Positions 37,533 through 50,243 of a DNA stretch of 64,000 bases are shown here, piece after piece. The notes under the pieces were generated by a model. It made no database searches, was not told the origin of the DNA, and worked only from the letters and a program-made list of their open reading frames with translations. A program made the translations under genes and the position numbers. Within the stretch, counting starts at the first letter, position 1. Each line of letters starts with the position of its first letter. This DNA is from Cinclus cinclus. Its lineage: Eukaryota; Chordata; Aves; Passeriformes; Cinclidae. The DNA is taken from the NCBI RefSeq assembly GCF_963662255.1, contig NC_085049.1:63535158-63599157 (forward strand), given 5' to 3'.

Positions 37533-40500
37533 GTGAGTGCCCGGGGAAACTTTGGGGAGCGGCGGTTTCCGCCCAGCCGGCGGCAGGCGAGGAGTCCGCG
37601 TGCCCCCGCGGCCGGACGGCCTCGCCCGGCTCGCTCCGTGGCGGCGGGAACGCGGGGATGAGGCGGACGGGGATTGCCGCCGGACGGGAGACGGAGCCGC
37701 TCGGCGCGCTCCCCGTCCGGCACCGCCGCGCGCTGCGCCCTCGGCTCGCTCGGGGAGAAGCGCGGGGCGGGGAGCGGTGAGGAGCGCACCCGGCTCGGGG
37801 CACGGCCCTCCCTGGGGTCCGCTACGGGCTCCCCGCGCCCCTCGGCACGTTTGGCCGCGGGGCCGTGCGGGCACGTCCTGCCCTCGGCTGGGGCTGAGCC
37901 GGGCTCTCCGCTCACCGCTCCGCGTGTCCCGAGCGAGTCCCTGCGCCCGGGCTGAGCTCACGGCGGGGGAGACCTGCTGGGAGCCGGCTTCTGGCAGGAC
38001 AGCCAGCCCCGGGGCTGGGGCTGTTGCTCCGTCTCGCTCCGCGGAGCTGCGAGAGTGTCAGCTGCGGCTTTGCTTCGGGGATGTACCTGCCTTGGCCGGG
38101 ATCTTGCAAGCAGGAGCCCCTCGGGGGTGCTGGAAAGCGTTCGCTTCTGGCCTTTCCAGCTGCGGGTTGGAACTGACCTACTTCACTGCTTTCCTTACTT
38201 TTCCTCCCCCGTTTCTTGACTGATGCCAATTTAATGACTAAAAGAGCTCCAAGGCAAATTCTTGGTTCAGAACAAGAGCACCCCGTGTTTAAGGGAATTG
38301 CTCGTATTTGTATTTGCTTGCACGGTGGTGGCTAACTTTTGTTCAGACATCTGGTAGATTAGTAGGTTCCTTTCTTATCTGCCTGAAGACGAGAATAGGA
38401 GTTGTTTCTGCATTGAAAACGTGTCGTGTAAATTATGATGTATTGGATGGAAACACAGCTAATTGTAGGGTTAAACGGCAAGCAACAAAGTCCTTCCTGT
38501 AAGGATTGGGGTGGTGGGTGTTGTAAAGAAAAAAGAAATACACACTCATCAAGCAGAAATATCAACCCGGTTCTCAGTGTTTGCTTCTCAAGTATGTCAA
38601 CTTGTTATCGACTCCAGCGTTAATTAAGTTATCCAAGCTCTCATAGCTAATCAGAATTTACTGGAAAATGAAAAGCGATTTGATGCATCTTTCTGCTTCA
38701 TTTAAAACGTTCCCATTTTTAATATGTTTGTCAGAACTGATTTTGTTTAGATTTTGAAAAGTATGTAATAAAGCAGGTTATCTCTGCTTGACCAGCTGTA
38801 CTTTATGTTCCCGTTTCTAGTAGTGCTGCTGATTGTGCAGTTCACCCCATATCTTTTAAAAGAGCTAAACAGCTGTGCGAATAAGTGTTAGGGGGTGCTC
38901 AAGAGCTGTGCTGTTAAAATTTGATATGGCACTAAAGTTTCAGAAAGTTGGGTAGATTTTTCAGTACTAAGCAGTGATTTCAGGACTTTTAGATCATAGG
39001 TGGTGTGACTAAATCAGTTTTAAGTGTGCGTTGTGGTGTTTATGGGGAAGGTGGGACAAAGGGGTTCTGGTGAAAAAAGTAAAAGAGAAAAAGGTATGCT
39101 GAGGAGTATCAGAACAGAAAGTGGGACAATTTCGTGGCAAATCTAAATTTTAGCAAGTTTTTTCAAGAGGGAGGCATAAAGAGGGAAGATGAGGGGTATT
39201 TAAGAGGGGATGAAGACTATTTTGTGTGCGATGTATTATGTGAAGATAAAAAATAAATGGGGAACAGGTGAGACAAGATTAGAGATTCATTATGCTACTG
39301 ACAGCATCCTACATGACAGCTTTTGACACTTCAGTTAAGGACAGGCAGGGTATGAAAAGGCTGAAGGATAGTATCCCTCTCTTGTGATTGCTGCAGAACA
39401 CAGTGCCTATAACATATAGGCATTCCTTATAAAGCTGTTGCTCACATAAAAACAACTCCTGTATTTGAATTTCTATCCTGTGACCTACAGAATCTCTTTC
39501 CTACATTGAAATTATTTAATAGTGAATTAAGTCCTTACTCTGGTTTGTGGTGTGTAAGCCAGTTTTCTGACAACTGGTAGGTAATACAGCATCTCAGTAA
39601 AAATGGTATTGTCTGTGAAGGCTTCAGATGGAACTTGAAATGCTAGAAATCTTTCCTCTAGTTTGGCTTGAAGGGCCTAAGTACCTCTCTTGTGTCTTCT
39701 TTTAATATACCTTTAGGACAAAGCAACATGGTACACCATCATCTGTATTGCTTTAGTATTTTTAAAAGTAGCATTTGCAGGTGTATGCTTGATATGCAGG
39801 GCTTTCTCTGAGAGAGATACTGTGCTATTTGAGGGGACTGTGGTATGGGGAGAAATGCCAAACACGGCTTCTCCCAAGGACAGAAGCTGCAAAAGGTCTG
39901 AGATTGATCATCCAGCCTTAACCTCACTCCAGCTTACCTTCTTTCTGAATAATGCAGTGCATATTCATTGTCTTGCTGTGTATCTGTTCTATTTCCTCTA
40001 CAAAATTGTTTCAGTTACATCTCTGACCAGAGCTGAACATAATTCCGTGATGGAGTTCTGCCACAGCTGTTGGTTACATGTTTTGAAATGTGTATGTAAG
40101 TCTGAAATTGTTGGAACTAAGGAACTATAGCACTTTTAAAGAATACTTCTATGTAATTTGAAGATTATCTTATTGTAGTGATCAACCTGTATGTTGGTTT
40201 CAATCTTCACTTACAGCTATACTCCTGCCATTGCTTTCTCATGCACTACTCAAGATATATTTATATATACACACTACGTACATAATGCCAACAAATGTCC
40301 ATTTACTCATTTTCTGCCTGAAAGTATTTTGCTGGGTTCAAGTATGTGCTTTGCCTTTAAAAGGAAAAAAACCAAATGTTCAGAGTTATGACTTTGACAT
40401 TTATTATTTCTTGCTAAAGAAACAGTCCTTATATGTGAATCTATAGAGCTTATTTAATGTGGGCAGAATGTATAGCTTAGGCTTGAAATTGGATTTGACA

Positions 40501-43500
40501 ACAACAATGAGAAAAATGTATTTTAATGTCAGAAATGTAGTTCAAATGGAAAAAACATAGTGGGAACAGAATAAACAAAATCAACATGACTTTTCCAATC
40601 GAACTTCATTGCTTTCAAGGATTGAAAAAAATGAGGCCTGCAGGGTTTAATGTCCCTTTAACCCTCAAATGTGTCAAGTCTCATTAGAGTTACTCAGCTC
40701 TGTCTCTGCATGTGATCTTAAAAGGTTGTTTATTCATCTCTTGTCCTTGCTCTGAAGTTATCCGTAACTTCCCTGTTCTATTTCAATAAGTCACTGAATA
40801 ACCTAAGATTTTGAAATGGATGTTTTCCTTTTGCAGCTTAATTAAGATGTTTTCTAAAACTAGTGGCTTGGGAACCACACTTTTCCCTTGTACTTTAAAA
40901 ACTACATGTGTTATCTTCCGGGATGTTATGACTCATTCCTTTTTTTGTTTCTTTTGAGCACTGTGGCACCTGAGAAAATCAGAGCCTCTCCATAATGAGA
41001 AAATAAATAAACTTTTGCAGGAAATAAATTAATGATCTCACAATACTTTTTTGAGGTGTTTGCCTAGTGAAACTTTCTTTTTGTAACTGAAAACAAAGTA
41101 ATTGACCTGAGAAGCCATGTAATGAGTCTTTAAAATTTAGGCTGCTGGAGAAAAAGAGTTTTAAAATACTTTATCTGTTTCTCTCTGCAGTGTATTGAGT
41201 GCCAGTGCAATAATCTCTCAGCATATCCCAAACATAGCAGTAATTATCATTCTCCCTACATGTTTTTTTAAAAGCCAGATTGGCTTTCTTGTTTTGAGAC
41301 TGTGAGTTGTAGTGTTTTGTGCCAGAAATAGTCTCAGGAATAGCAAATTGGCTGTTGGAGCAAGCTCTTCCTTCTCGTGGAGAAAAAACCTGCACATTGA
41401 TGTCTTGGTAGATACCCTCTGGGCATTGCATTATTTTCATATATAGCCTACAGATGTGATTTGCTATAGCTGAGAATACAGATATATGCATAGTGCATAT
41501 TTAAACAAGGTGCCACAAGACAGCCAATGCATATGTTTGCTCTAGGCCAGCTGCTGCGTGGTAACTGTTTGAAGCCCTTTTCTTTTCCTAGTATGTGTGA
41601 AATAGATTTGTGAAGGAGCATGTGAAATACATGTAACCTTATAGGTGGAAAGGAATAAACTGCCATATATATTGTGTGGATGGATAAGAGTATTCGTATG
41701 ACCAGGTTCTCTAAAGTAGCTGATTTGTTAAATGCCACCTTTGTTTACCCCATAGTAATTTGATCATGTACCCTTATCTTAAACTTAGGCTGAGCTGCTG
41801 TCAGAATCTGATGCCACACTGATTTACTGTTTTGTGGTTCAGAAGGGACATTGATTTAGGGTAGGTTGCAGGATCCTGCCCAGGCTACCTCTTGGGTGAC
41901 TTCAGATAGTCCCATAGGGCATCCTGAATACCAGGAGGTGAACTTCTGTTCGTGTGAAGCGCTGTAAGGAAAGGAATATCAAGTTATGTCAGCTTGGCAG
42001 TGTCTAGAACCATTTGTCCCCTTTTCATGGACAGATGCGAGTCAACTTGTCTTGTTCCTGTTCTCTTGTTTTCCTAAATATGGAAGTTGTTAACATGATC
42101 TCAAAGGTATTGACATAAAATTTACCTGGGAAAAGCATTCCTTTAGCAACAGTAGGGTTTACTGCAGAAGGGGTAGTGCTACTTGATGTTTTTTGCCTCA
42201 GTTCATCTTCATATATCATAGTTTTTCCTTGTTCCTATGTAAGGCTGGGAAGAGAACAATAAGTAAAAATTTGAGAAGGATTTAAAACTGTGTAATACTA
42301 ATGCTTAAGATTGCAATATCTTACTGGCTTTTCTGTTCATTCTCATGATAGTGTGTAGGGGAAGACACACAAGTGTTTTTAATTGTCAAGTTCTATCATC
42401 TGAAGAACAGAAATGAGCAGTACTTTTTAGGGTCAAAGGATTGAGAGTAGAAGTTGCTTCAGGATGTTCTCATCCTCCTCTGAAACAAATCAAAGGAAGA
42501 ACAGGAGCACTTACCAGTCAAGCAGTAGCAAGTGTTGGTCACAGAGGAGATCATCAGCAGGATGAGAATGGGTGTTGCTTTTTCCTCAGCATGCTGAAGG
42601 ACATAATTCACTGCAGAGATAGTCTGTTTTCTGTGCTGTGACCTGAAGTCAGACAAAGAGCACATACATTGATCTGCACAGGTGGTGCTAAGGGCAATTT
42701 GCCGTTAGAAAAATAATGCATTTTTAAATCTACTTTTTCTAAATGGGTTAGGTGTTGGTATTTTTAAGCACCTTTTTTCCCCTTCAGCATTGAGCATGGT
42801 ATTGGCTGTTCCTACATGAGCAGCATATTTCCTGTTGGTGATGGCAGCATTGCTAGTCACTTCATTTATGGATTTCTTCCCTTGCATAGCCAGACAGGTT
42901 GGAGGTTATCTCTTTGACAGTTTCTCTGGCTCCTAAGCAATTAATCTGTTTATGCAAATAAAATTTCATATTTCTACTTTTAGATTTGCATTTATTGTTA
43001 TCCCTGCATCCAGGGTTTCTCTTTGAGAATGGGTTAAGGTTGGAGGTGGGAGTGGGGAAAATCATAGCGATTTTCTAATTCCCTGAGTAAGACAGGCTAG
43101 AGAATCCAATGTGCAGTCCAAAGCTTCCTCTGAAAATTCTACGTGTGTCAGAAAAGTGAATTTAAGTTGCCTGTAAGTTCCTGTGGCTCCCTCACAGCAC
43201 TAGGTGAGATGTTTCTGTAGTTAATTACCCTTTAGGTTTCATAAGAATTTTAGGGCTTTGTTTCTAGTTTGAGCTTGTCAAACCTTATCGGTCAGCTATG
43301 GAATCTCATCAGGGGTTAGGTGGGTAGGTTTTCTCAGTTTTGATCTTGGTTTTTTTTTTTTTTGTGATTCAAGAGCCATCTGTTATCAAAAACCTTTAAC
43401 ATGTGCGTAAGTACATATTTTATTACCACCTTAGTTTTTAAATTCTTGTTTAAATTAACCAGGATGAGCTCCCTTAGGATTTGAAGCATAATTTTTAGAC

Positions 43501-46500
43501 CTTGGATGATTCTGTAGTTATTTCTGAGATTGCTGGAAGGTGTCATTGCATTTCACTAGCAGTCTGGCAGGTGCTATGTACAGAAATATTTTCAACTCCC
43601 TTCATCTTTTATACTTACCAGATTATTTACTGCTTAGCTTCATACCTGCATGGAGTTATTATAAAATAACCATGTGCAATGATTTCCAAAGTCTCTTCAA
43701 TTTTTACTCTCCTAAGCATAACCAGCTCTGTCCTTAGCTGAATAGCTAGTTCCATATGGCACCAGGAAAAAGCCCACTGTCCAAACAACTAATTACCCCA
43801 TGCATTTGCTCTATATTTCCTTGATTATATTTATTGTTTTTCACCTTGCTTATGCTTGCCATTTAACAAAAACTCATTCTCATATGACTTCCAGTCATTC
43901 CTTGCACCTTTATATATAACAGTTGCCTCCTACTTAGTTTTCTTTCTATTCTGGAAGGGAAATTGTCCCTTTTAGAGCACTGTTATGTAGAACTGTGTTT
44001 TTCATTAGTGAAATTGAACTAATTTATAATCAACTGAACTTTAGTTCTTGATTTCCAATGTAAATCTACTATACTTTTACCCTTGTCAGCTGCTGTAATT
44101 TTTTCTAAGTAATTCATTGCTTGTATTCTTCAGAAACTTAAAGATATTTTGTTAAGGAAAACTACTGGTATGCATTCCCTTCCTGGAGTCTTTCCTCTCA
44201 CATCACATTTATGTTTGAAAGGGCTCTTCATCACATTCCTTTCTGATGGAGCGTTTGACTCCAGATCTGTATTGATACTGAGACTGTAATGTGCCTGTTA
44301 ATACATTGACCCTTATGTACTCTAGATGTAATGTGCAATCAGTTAAAAGCAGACAGTAGTGTCTTTATTATCCCACACAATTTGTTGGTCTCTTCTGTCT
44401 GTCTCAATGCTTTTTAACATTGAAGTAATTTGAAAAATTCTAGTAGCCTTCAGAAATCAGATTGAATTGCACTCATTATCAGAAGTGAATTTTTTTGCTC
44501 TGTTCATTATCCAGGTTTCTGCCACTGGCTTACAAACCACTGGTCTATTTGCTTTGCTTTACATATTTGTGGTTTAGTTTTAATAAAGTGATGGGGGTTT
44601 TGATAGTTTATATTCGGGTAATGGTGTCATGTCTTAACCTTCTGAGTGTGCTCCCTAATAAATACTAGTTAAAAGCCCTGCAAAGTAATCTAGTTTGGTG
44701 GTATCCAAAATGTTAGGCACTCCCGCTATGGAGAAACTTCCAAGGTTATGGACTTAAGTTTGTGTGTGGGAAAAACAATTAACAGGATATTGCTTACCTA
44801 GCCAGTGTTTAATCTCCTATATCATTTTCAACCTGTTTCTCTCACTTGGGCATCAGGAAGGGGTCCAAAGCAGCCTGTCTCTCTCCTGTTTCCAGGAACT
44901 TTAATAACTTAGTAAACATTACTGAACATGGCCCAGGTCTACTACTGTGTTGTGTTCTGTGACAAACTGGGCATCTCTTCTTTGTTTCTTTTTTACCATG
45001 AGAAACAGGCTCCTTTACCACTATCACTTCATATTCCAATTGAATAAGCAGTTGACTTGTCTGAAAGTGAGTGTACAGCTCTCTTCTGCTGTTGAGGATC
45101 AGTAGTTACCCACCTAAAGTTTTAATTTTTTTTTTTCTAGCAAATTATTGGCTCATCTCTGTGTGGGAAACCTGCCTTTAGATGGGATGTAGAAGGTGGG
45201 ATGGCCTTGGCAGTAAGTGGTAGTTGGATAACTTGTCAGTGGCTATAGGGAGCTGTACCTTTGGAAAGATATTATAGATTCCCTCTTGCAAAATTTCTTT
45301 AAAATTTTCTCTGCCATCAGAGACTGCCATCAGAGGTTTATCTCTTCACTAATGTAATGGCAGCAAGGGCAGCCATTCTAAGTGTAGGTAGAAGCAGTCT
45401 GGGTGCTACTTAGTGATTCATATCCTAGAAAAAACATGGTTTTACTGTTTCTGGCTCTCTGCTTAGAGCAGTAGCTTGCTCTTTAGGAAATAGTTGCAAC
45501 TGAGGGCATCTGCCTTTTTTGTTTGTTTTGTTTACCCATCTAGATTTCCTTCAAACAAGCAAATCCCCACAAAACAAACGTAAACTTTGAAACTTCATTC
45601 TCACATTTCTAGGCTGGAGATTAAGATATAGTGCATATCTGTAGTAATAATGGTGGTAAAACTCAACCAAACACCAAACCCACATTTCAAAGGGAATAAT
45701 AAATCAATGGTATACCCTATCTATTTGCATGTGAAACATTAATGTGTTTTCTTGAGGGTGTTATTTAGCATGTATATGACTTACTGAAAGTATACCAAAA
45801 TATTGATCAAAACAAAGCTAGTAAATTCTGAGGTAATATACAAACAGCATGAGAACCTTGTTTACTTTTTAAATTTGCACATATCAAGAAACACTCAGAG
45901 GACTTAGAAATCTGAAAATATTCCAGCATATGGAAATGAATTGGTCATAATAATCTCCTGAAATATTGAAACATTTCAGACGTACTTTTTAAAAAAGCAA
46001 CCACAAAACAAGCAAACAAACCCCCCCCCCCCCAAACCACTCAAACAACAGGATCAAAACTCCACAATCTCAAAGTTCCTCCTGAGCTCCTTTTTCTGAG
46101 TGCTGTGCACTCTCCCCAGGGTTTGCCATCTTGTTGTGCCAAGTGGGTCATAATTCATACTAGTGGTGACTGTTTCTAGGTCAGACATGTTGGGAAGAGT
46201 AATTTTGTACGAGGCACAGAAGTGGTGTTTTGCAATAGAAAGGTACTGCCTTGCTACAAATTACTGCATCAACTTCATACCACTGACTAACTGAATTTTT
46301 GGTAGTGACATGCCAGTTCTGCAACTGGTGCAGTAATTCCTCTCAGTGCTGTTTGAAGAGGAGAGGAAGGGAATGAGGAATTTTAGGTCACATATTTCTC
46401 AAGGTGGTGGAGGAAGGGACTGAATTACCCCGGTCACTATTCTGGTTATCCCATTGTCTTCGTGGCTTATTGTACGTGTGGGCATTTAACATAGTTGCAA

Positions 46501-49273
46501 CATTTTAAAATGGTATTACAGTTAAAACTGCAAAACCAGGCAAATCTGCTCTGCTGTTCTTGGCATCAGACTAGCATCTGAGGGACTACATGTACTAATA
46601 TTATATAAAACTGTTTATGAAAAGACTTTGAAAACTTCCCTACCACTCCTTGATGTGCCTATTAAAGCAAAGAAAGGCAACTAGTAAAAAAGTGATGTTA
46701 GGCAAGGAAGGCATGCTTTTAAGAGAAAAATGTATCCAAACATACACTGAGATCTTGTAGATCACAAATGTTACAAAACTTCTAATGCTACTGTGTTACA
46801 GATGAAATTGTTCTGTGAGCAATAGTGACTAAAGTCTTTATTTTCCATCCTTCCTAGAAATTAAGAAGCCACCAGTGGCCCCCAAACCAAAATTTGTCCT
46901 AGGACACAAGGCAGCACCTCCACCTGTTGCACCGAAGCCTGATATTGTACTTTCGGGTGGGATACAAGCAGCAAGGAAAACCAAGCCAGCAATTGCACCA
47001 AAACCAAAGGTTCTCAAGAGCTCCTCCATCCCAGAAGTGAAACCTCCATCGTCTACACGAAAAAGCACAAAAAGCTTTGAGGAACACAGGGAAGGTTCTT
47101 CTAAAACTCTAGACCATTTGAACTATAAAAATGAAACCTCAGAAGGGAGTACTGGAAGCACAGCATATATTCTACCTGTGTCACCTTGCAAATTTGAATG
47201 CCTTCATAAACTTGGAAATGGAGAGAACACCTGTAAAACTCAGATCATTCTTGAGCACTTCGACACCTTAGAGAACATCAAGCTTGGTGAAAGAAATGCA
47301 CTGTCTCTGGGGGATAGTCACAATGAAAAATTGGCAAGTAGAAGTCAGGTGGTTTTGAAAGCCAGCATTTTGGAAGAGAAACTTAAGGATGTCCTAACTC
47401 ATGGTGTGTTTCCTAACAGCAGTCCTGTGAGGCGCAGGTATTCAGACAAATTTGACAAAGGGGATGGCAGCAGTTCCAAAACCAATGTTAAAATAGAGTT
47501 TATGGAACTTGTACAGTCTTCATCATCTTCTGAGGTAGCTAAAGGGAAGCAACAAAATGCTGATGGTAAGATTATTGCTGATGAGTTTCACGTGTCTGAA
47601 ATTTGTCCTAGTTTGACTGAAATTAATCACAGTTGTTCTTCCCCTCTGGACAAGAAAACTCTAGAGAATGAAAATTTAAGTAGCATTAGGATGTTTTCAG
47701 GTGAAGTAGGGATGAAAGCAGATACTGAGAAAACCTCCCCTGGAACATCTTCAGTCCTAAGCTCCAAAGTGCTTCCTATCCCTAAGCCAAGAAAGCCACG
47801 TGCTGCATGTTTAGTCCGTCAGGATGGCATAGACAGCACAGGAGAAGGAACAAAGGAAACATCTAATTCAGAGAAAGATTCTTATGGTGGTGTGGACCAA
47901 AGCTTAAAAAAGCCAGCAAGAATTAATGTCATTGGTCAAAGTGTTTGTTATAACAATAATGCAGAAATGTTTAATCCTGAAAAATGTGAGGTAACTCAAA
48001 GCAATGCAGAAAAAATGTCTCAGGTAAAGGAACCTGCTGTGAAAGAGTCAGCTTCACCAAATCTTTTGCCTCAGTTTTCATACAGGAGTCCTGATTTGGT
48101 GAGACGTGTTGAATCATCTTTAAATGCAGACCGTAACTCCATGGATGAGATAATAGATGACACCAGTATGCCAGATGCTGTGGACAAAAGAACTGACTTT
48201 GTCAGGTGTGGTACCCTGTCCATGAGTTTGCCAAAGCAGCTCAAATTGGCAAGCAGTCAGCACTCGTCTGCTTCTAACAGTCTCCATGTTTCCCCACAAA
48301 ACGTGGAAAATAAAGAAGCTAAAATAAAAGATGAGAGTTCCCCAAAAGTTATTCCTAAGAAGCCACAGAGGCATGGCCTTCCAGCTGCTGGCCTGCTGAA
48401 AAAAGCTGCATCAGCAGAGCTTGTGGACAAAAGTTCTTACACCTCCAGTGAGGACAAATCGAACAGCCTTCTAGAAGGATCTCACTTTGCAGATCCACGA
48501 GCCAAGGAGCAGGATGCACTTTCATCCTGTGACATACCCAAACGTTCTTCTGAAAAACCCGTCTGGAAGTTGCCTCATCCTATTCTTCCATTTTCAGGAA
48601 ATTCTGAATCATTAAAAACTGCTACCAGCTTCAGCCATCTGACTGTTGTGACGAAGCCTAGGGCCAAGTCTCTGTCTGCTGTGGACATGGACAGGACAGA
48701 CAAGCCCTGCAAAGACCATCACAAGAAAAATAGCTTGAAAAAGCTTCTGAACATGAAACTGTCTGTTTGCTTAAAGAAAAGTGACTTCCAAAAATTTCTG
48801 TCTAAAGGCAGCCAGTCAATGGAGAGTGCTATTTCCAACCTTTCCAATGGGGATGGGTATGGAAATAACAGGAATATAGGGTCTGTAGGCAGTGAAAGGA
48901 AACCTAAATCTGCCAAGGCACATTCCATAGAAATAAGTAGTCCAGCATTACAGAAGAAGAGGCAGAGAAACAGAAGTCAGCCTGAGATGCGAAATAACCA
49001 AAGGCTGGAGTCTTTAGAAAGACATGGACTTTTGGGGGAGAATTTTTCCCAAATGCCTTTGAATTCTGTAACCAGCACTTGTGATCCAGAGTATGAGAAT
49101 GTGCGTCACTATGAGGAAATACCTGAGTATGAGAACTTGCCTTTTGCAATGGGTGCTAGGAGAAATCTCTGCCCTGAATGGCAGAACTCCAGCAGCATGG
49201 AAGACCAGAGCACTGACTTCTATGAAGTTGAGGAACCTTGTGAAGCTGCAAGCAGGCGTTGGAGACTTGACAG
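37520..49273 (+). CDS. FGD6: FGD6, first two coding exons, gene continues beyond right edge
   Basis: FGD6 (FYVE, RhoGEF and PH domain-containing protein 6) activates Cdc42-class GTPases and acts on actin and endosomal membranes. Joining exon 1 (ATG AGC TCC GCC G) to exon 2 (AA ATT AAG AAG) gives MSSAEIKKPPVAPKPKF, close to the mammalian N-terminus. Together the two exons encode 809 full residues, the low-complexity N-terminal half of a family protein of about 1,430 residues. The RhoGEF, PH, FYVE and second PH domains are encoded beyond base 64000; I did not find them in intron 2. Divergent pairing with VEZT agrees with mammalian gene order. Confidence 0.96.
37533..46857 (+). other. FGD6: FGD6 intron 1
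   Basis: A 9.3-kb GT-AG intron. The first 0.65 kb is still CpG island. The rest is AT-rich with no recognised repeat family. A C14 homopolymer lies at 46021-46034. No second gene or RNA gene was recognised. Confidence 0.85.
46021..46034. repeat. C14 homopolymer
   Basis: Fourteen C in FGD6 intron 1, flanked by A-rich sequence. Confidence 0.95.
46858..49273 (+). CDS. FGD6: FGD6 coding exon 2 (large N-terminal exon)
   Basis: A 2,416-nt exon with acceptor ccatccttcctag|AAATTAAG and donor GACAG|GTAAAA, encoding residues 5-810. Three APKP motifs lie at residues 12-15, 29-32 and 51-54. They are followed by a long Ser/Lys/Glu-rich disordered region, a PIPKPRKPR proline-basic motif near residue 309, a PKKPQRHGLPAAGLLKKAAS segment, KPVWKLPHPILPFSGN, KPRAKSLSAVDMD, and the tyrosine cluster PEYENVRHYEEIPEYENLPF near residue 747. 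No transmembrane or catalytic domain is present. The PxxP and YEN elements are candidate SH3 and SH2 ligands by inference. The frame is intact, with no stop in 804 codons. Confidence 0.97.
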
Positions 49274-49904
49274 GTAAAATAAAGAGAAAAGGGAAGTTTA
49301 ACAGCTGCATTGTAATTCTCTTGGTTGTAAATATGTTTAAATGATAATTTGAGGGGCTGTTAACCTCTTTCGTTAAATGTCAGCAGGACAGTCGTTCTTG
49401 TATATCTTTCTGTAGGCTTTTGTTTTTTTGAAAACTGCTTGTACTTGGCAGTTAGTCAAGAGGAAAAGTAAGCTAGTTATTCTTCATATATTCCTCAAAA
49501 TTTGGGAAACTTTTCCAGGTTTAATTAAAGCAAATCAGATACAGTCATGTATTTATATCCAAGAATACTTCAATGGGGAGGAATGAACCTTACCAGTCTC
49601 ACGATGAAGTGGAATAACTATCCAAAGAGTGCATAGTTGCTAGGTTTGTAGGGGGAATGAATATATTTTTAGGTCAGTTGATAGAGCTGGGAAAAGCAGA
49701 CAAGCTTTTGGTTATGCAAATTCTTCATCAGGTCTGGAAAGCTTTTTTGGGTATAACAGAAGCTACTGCCTCTCTCTGAATACAGTGAGTCTTCTGTATC
49801 TGCCTGTGCTCCCAGCAAAGGTGGCAGTGGTGCACAATTTCTGTGTGACTCATAGAATATTTGTGTTGTGGGGTTTGGTAACTCTGCAGCTTGCCACTGT
49901 GTTT

Positions 49905-49988
49905 CTTTAGCTCAGGAGGTGGTGGAGACAGATAATATCAGCAGATTCAAAAAGGGATTGGACAGGTTCATAGACATGAGGAAACAGC
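49905..49988 (+). mobile_element. CR1 LINE fragment (ORF2-end remnant)
   Basis: Reads QEVVETDNISRFKKGLDRFI in the plus frame, which aligns with the conserved CR1 ORF2 C-terminal segment REVVESPSLEIFKSRLD. It is directly followed by a second CR1 piece repeating the same coding region. Confidence 0.7.
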
Positions 49989-50243
49989 CTCCATTTGCCC
50001 CAGGGAGGTTTGGATTTGATATTAGGGAAATTTTTTTCGCTGAAAGGGTGGGCAGTCAGGCACTGGAATAGGCTACTGAGGGAAGTGGTGAAATCACTGT
50101 CCCTGGAAGGTTCAAGAAATGGCTGCCTGTGGCAGACCTGGGGGACATGGTTTAGTGATGAACATGGCAGTGCTGGTTTACAGTTGGACTGAATGATCTT
50201 TGAGGTATTTTCCAACCTTAATGATTCTGTGATTCTGTGTCCA
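49989..50243 (+). mobile_element. CR1 LINE 3' fragment
   Basis: Contains GGTTTGGATTTGATATTAGG, CACTGGAATAGGCTACTGAG, CACTGTCCCTGGAAGGTTC and TTTCCAACCTTAATGATTC, then ends GATTCTGTGATTCTGTG, the typical CR1 terminal repeat. Plus orientation, 5'-truncated, non-coding. Confidence 0.9.

Larger units (their letters stand above)
36530..38200. promoter_or_regulatory. CpG island / bidirectional VEZT-FGD6 promoter
   Basis: An abrupt rise in GC and CpG content begins near 36,530 and fades near 38,200, against AT-rich flanks. It contains the first coding exons of VEZT (minus) and FGD6 (plus), 475 bp apart. No TATA box is visible near either start, consistent with a dispersed CpG-island promoter. Clusters of GGGCGG/CCGCCC Sp1/KLF boxes lie at about 37120-37140 and 37218-37285. 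Long apparent ORFs here on both strands are by-products of GC-rich sequence, which lacks stop codons. Confidence 0.92.

Noticed and set aside
37151..37915. 254-codon minus-strand ORF and companions in the CpG island
   Set aside because: Same base-composition effect. It overlaps the FGD6 leader and start, and several frames on both strands are open at once.
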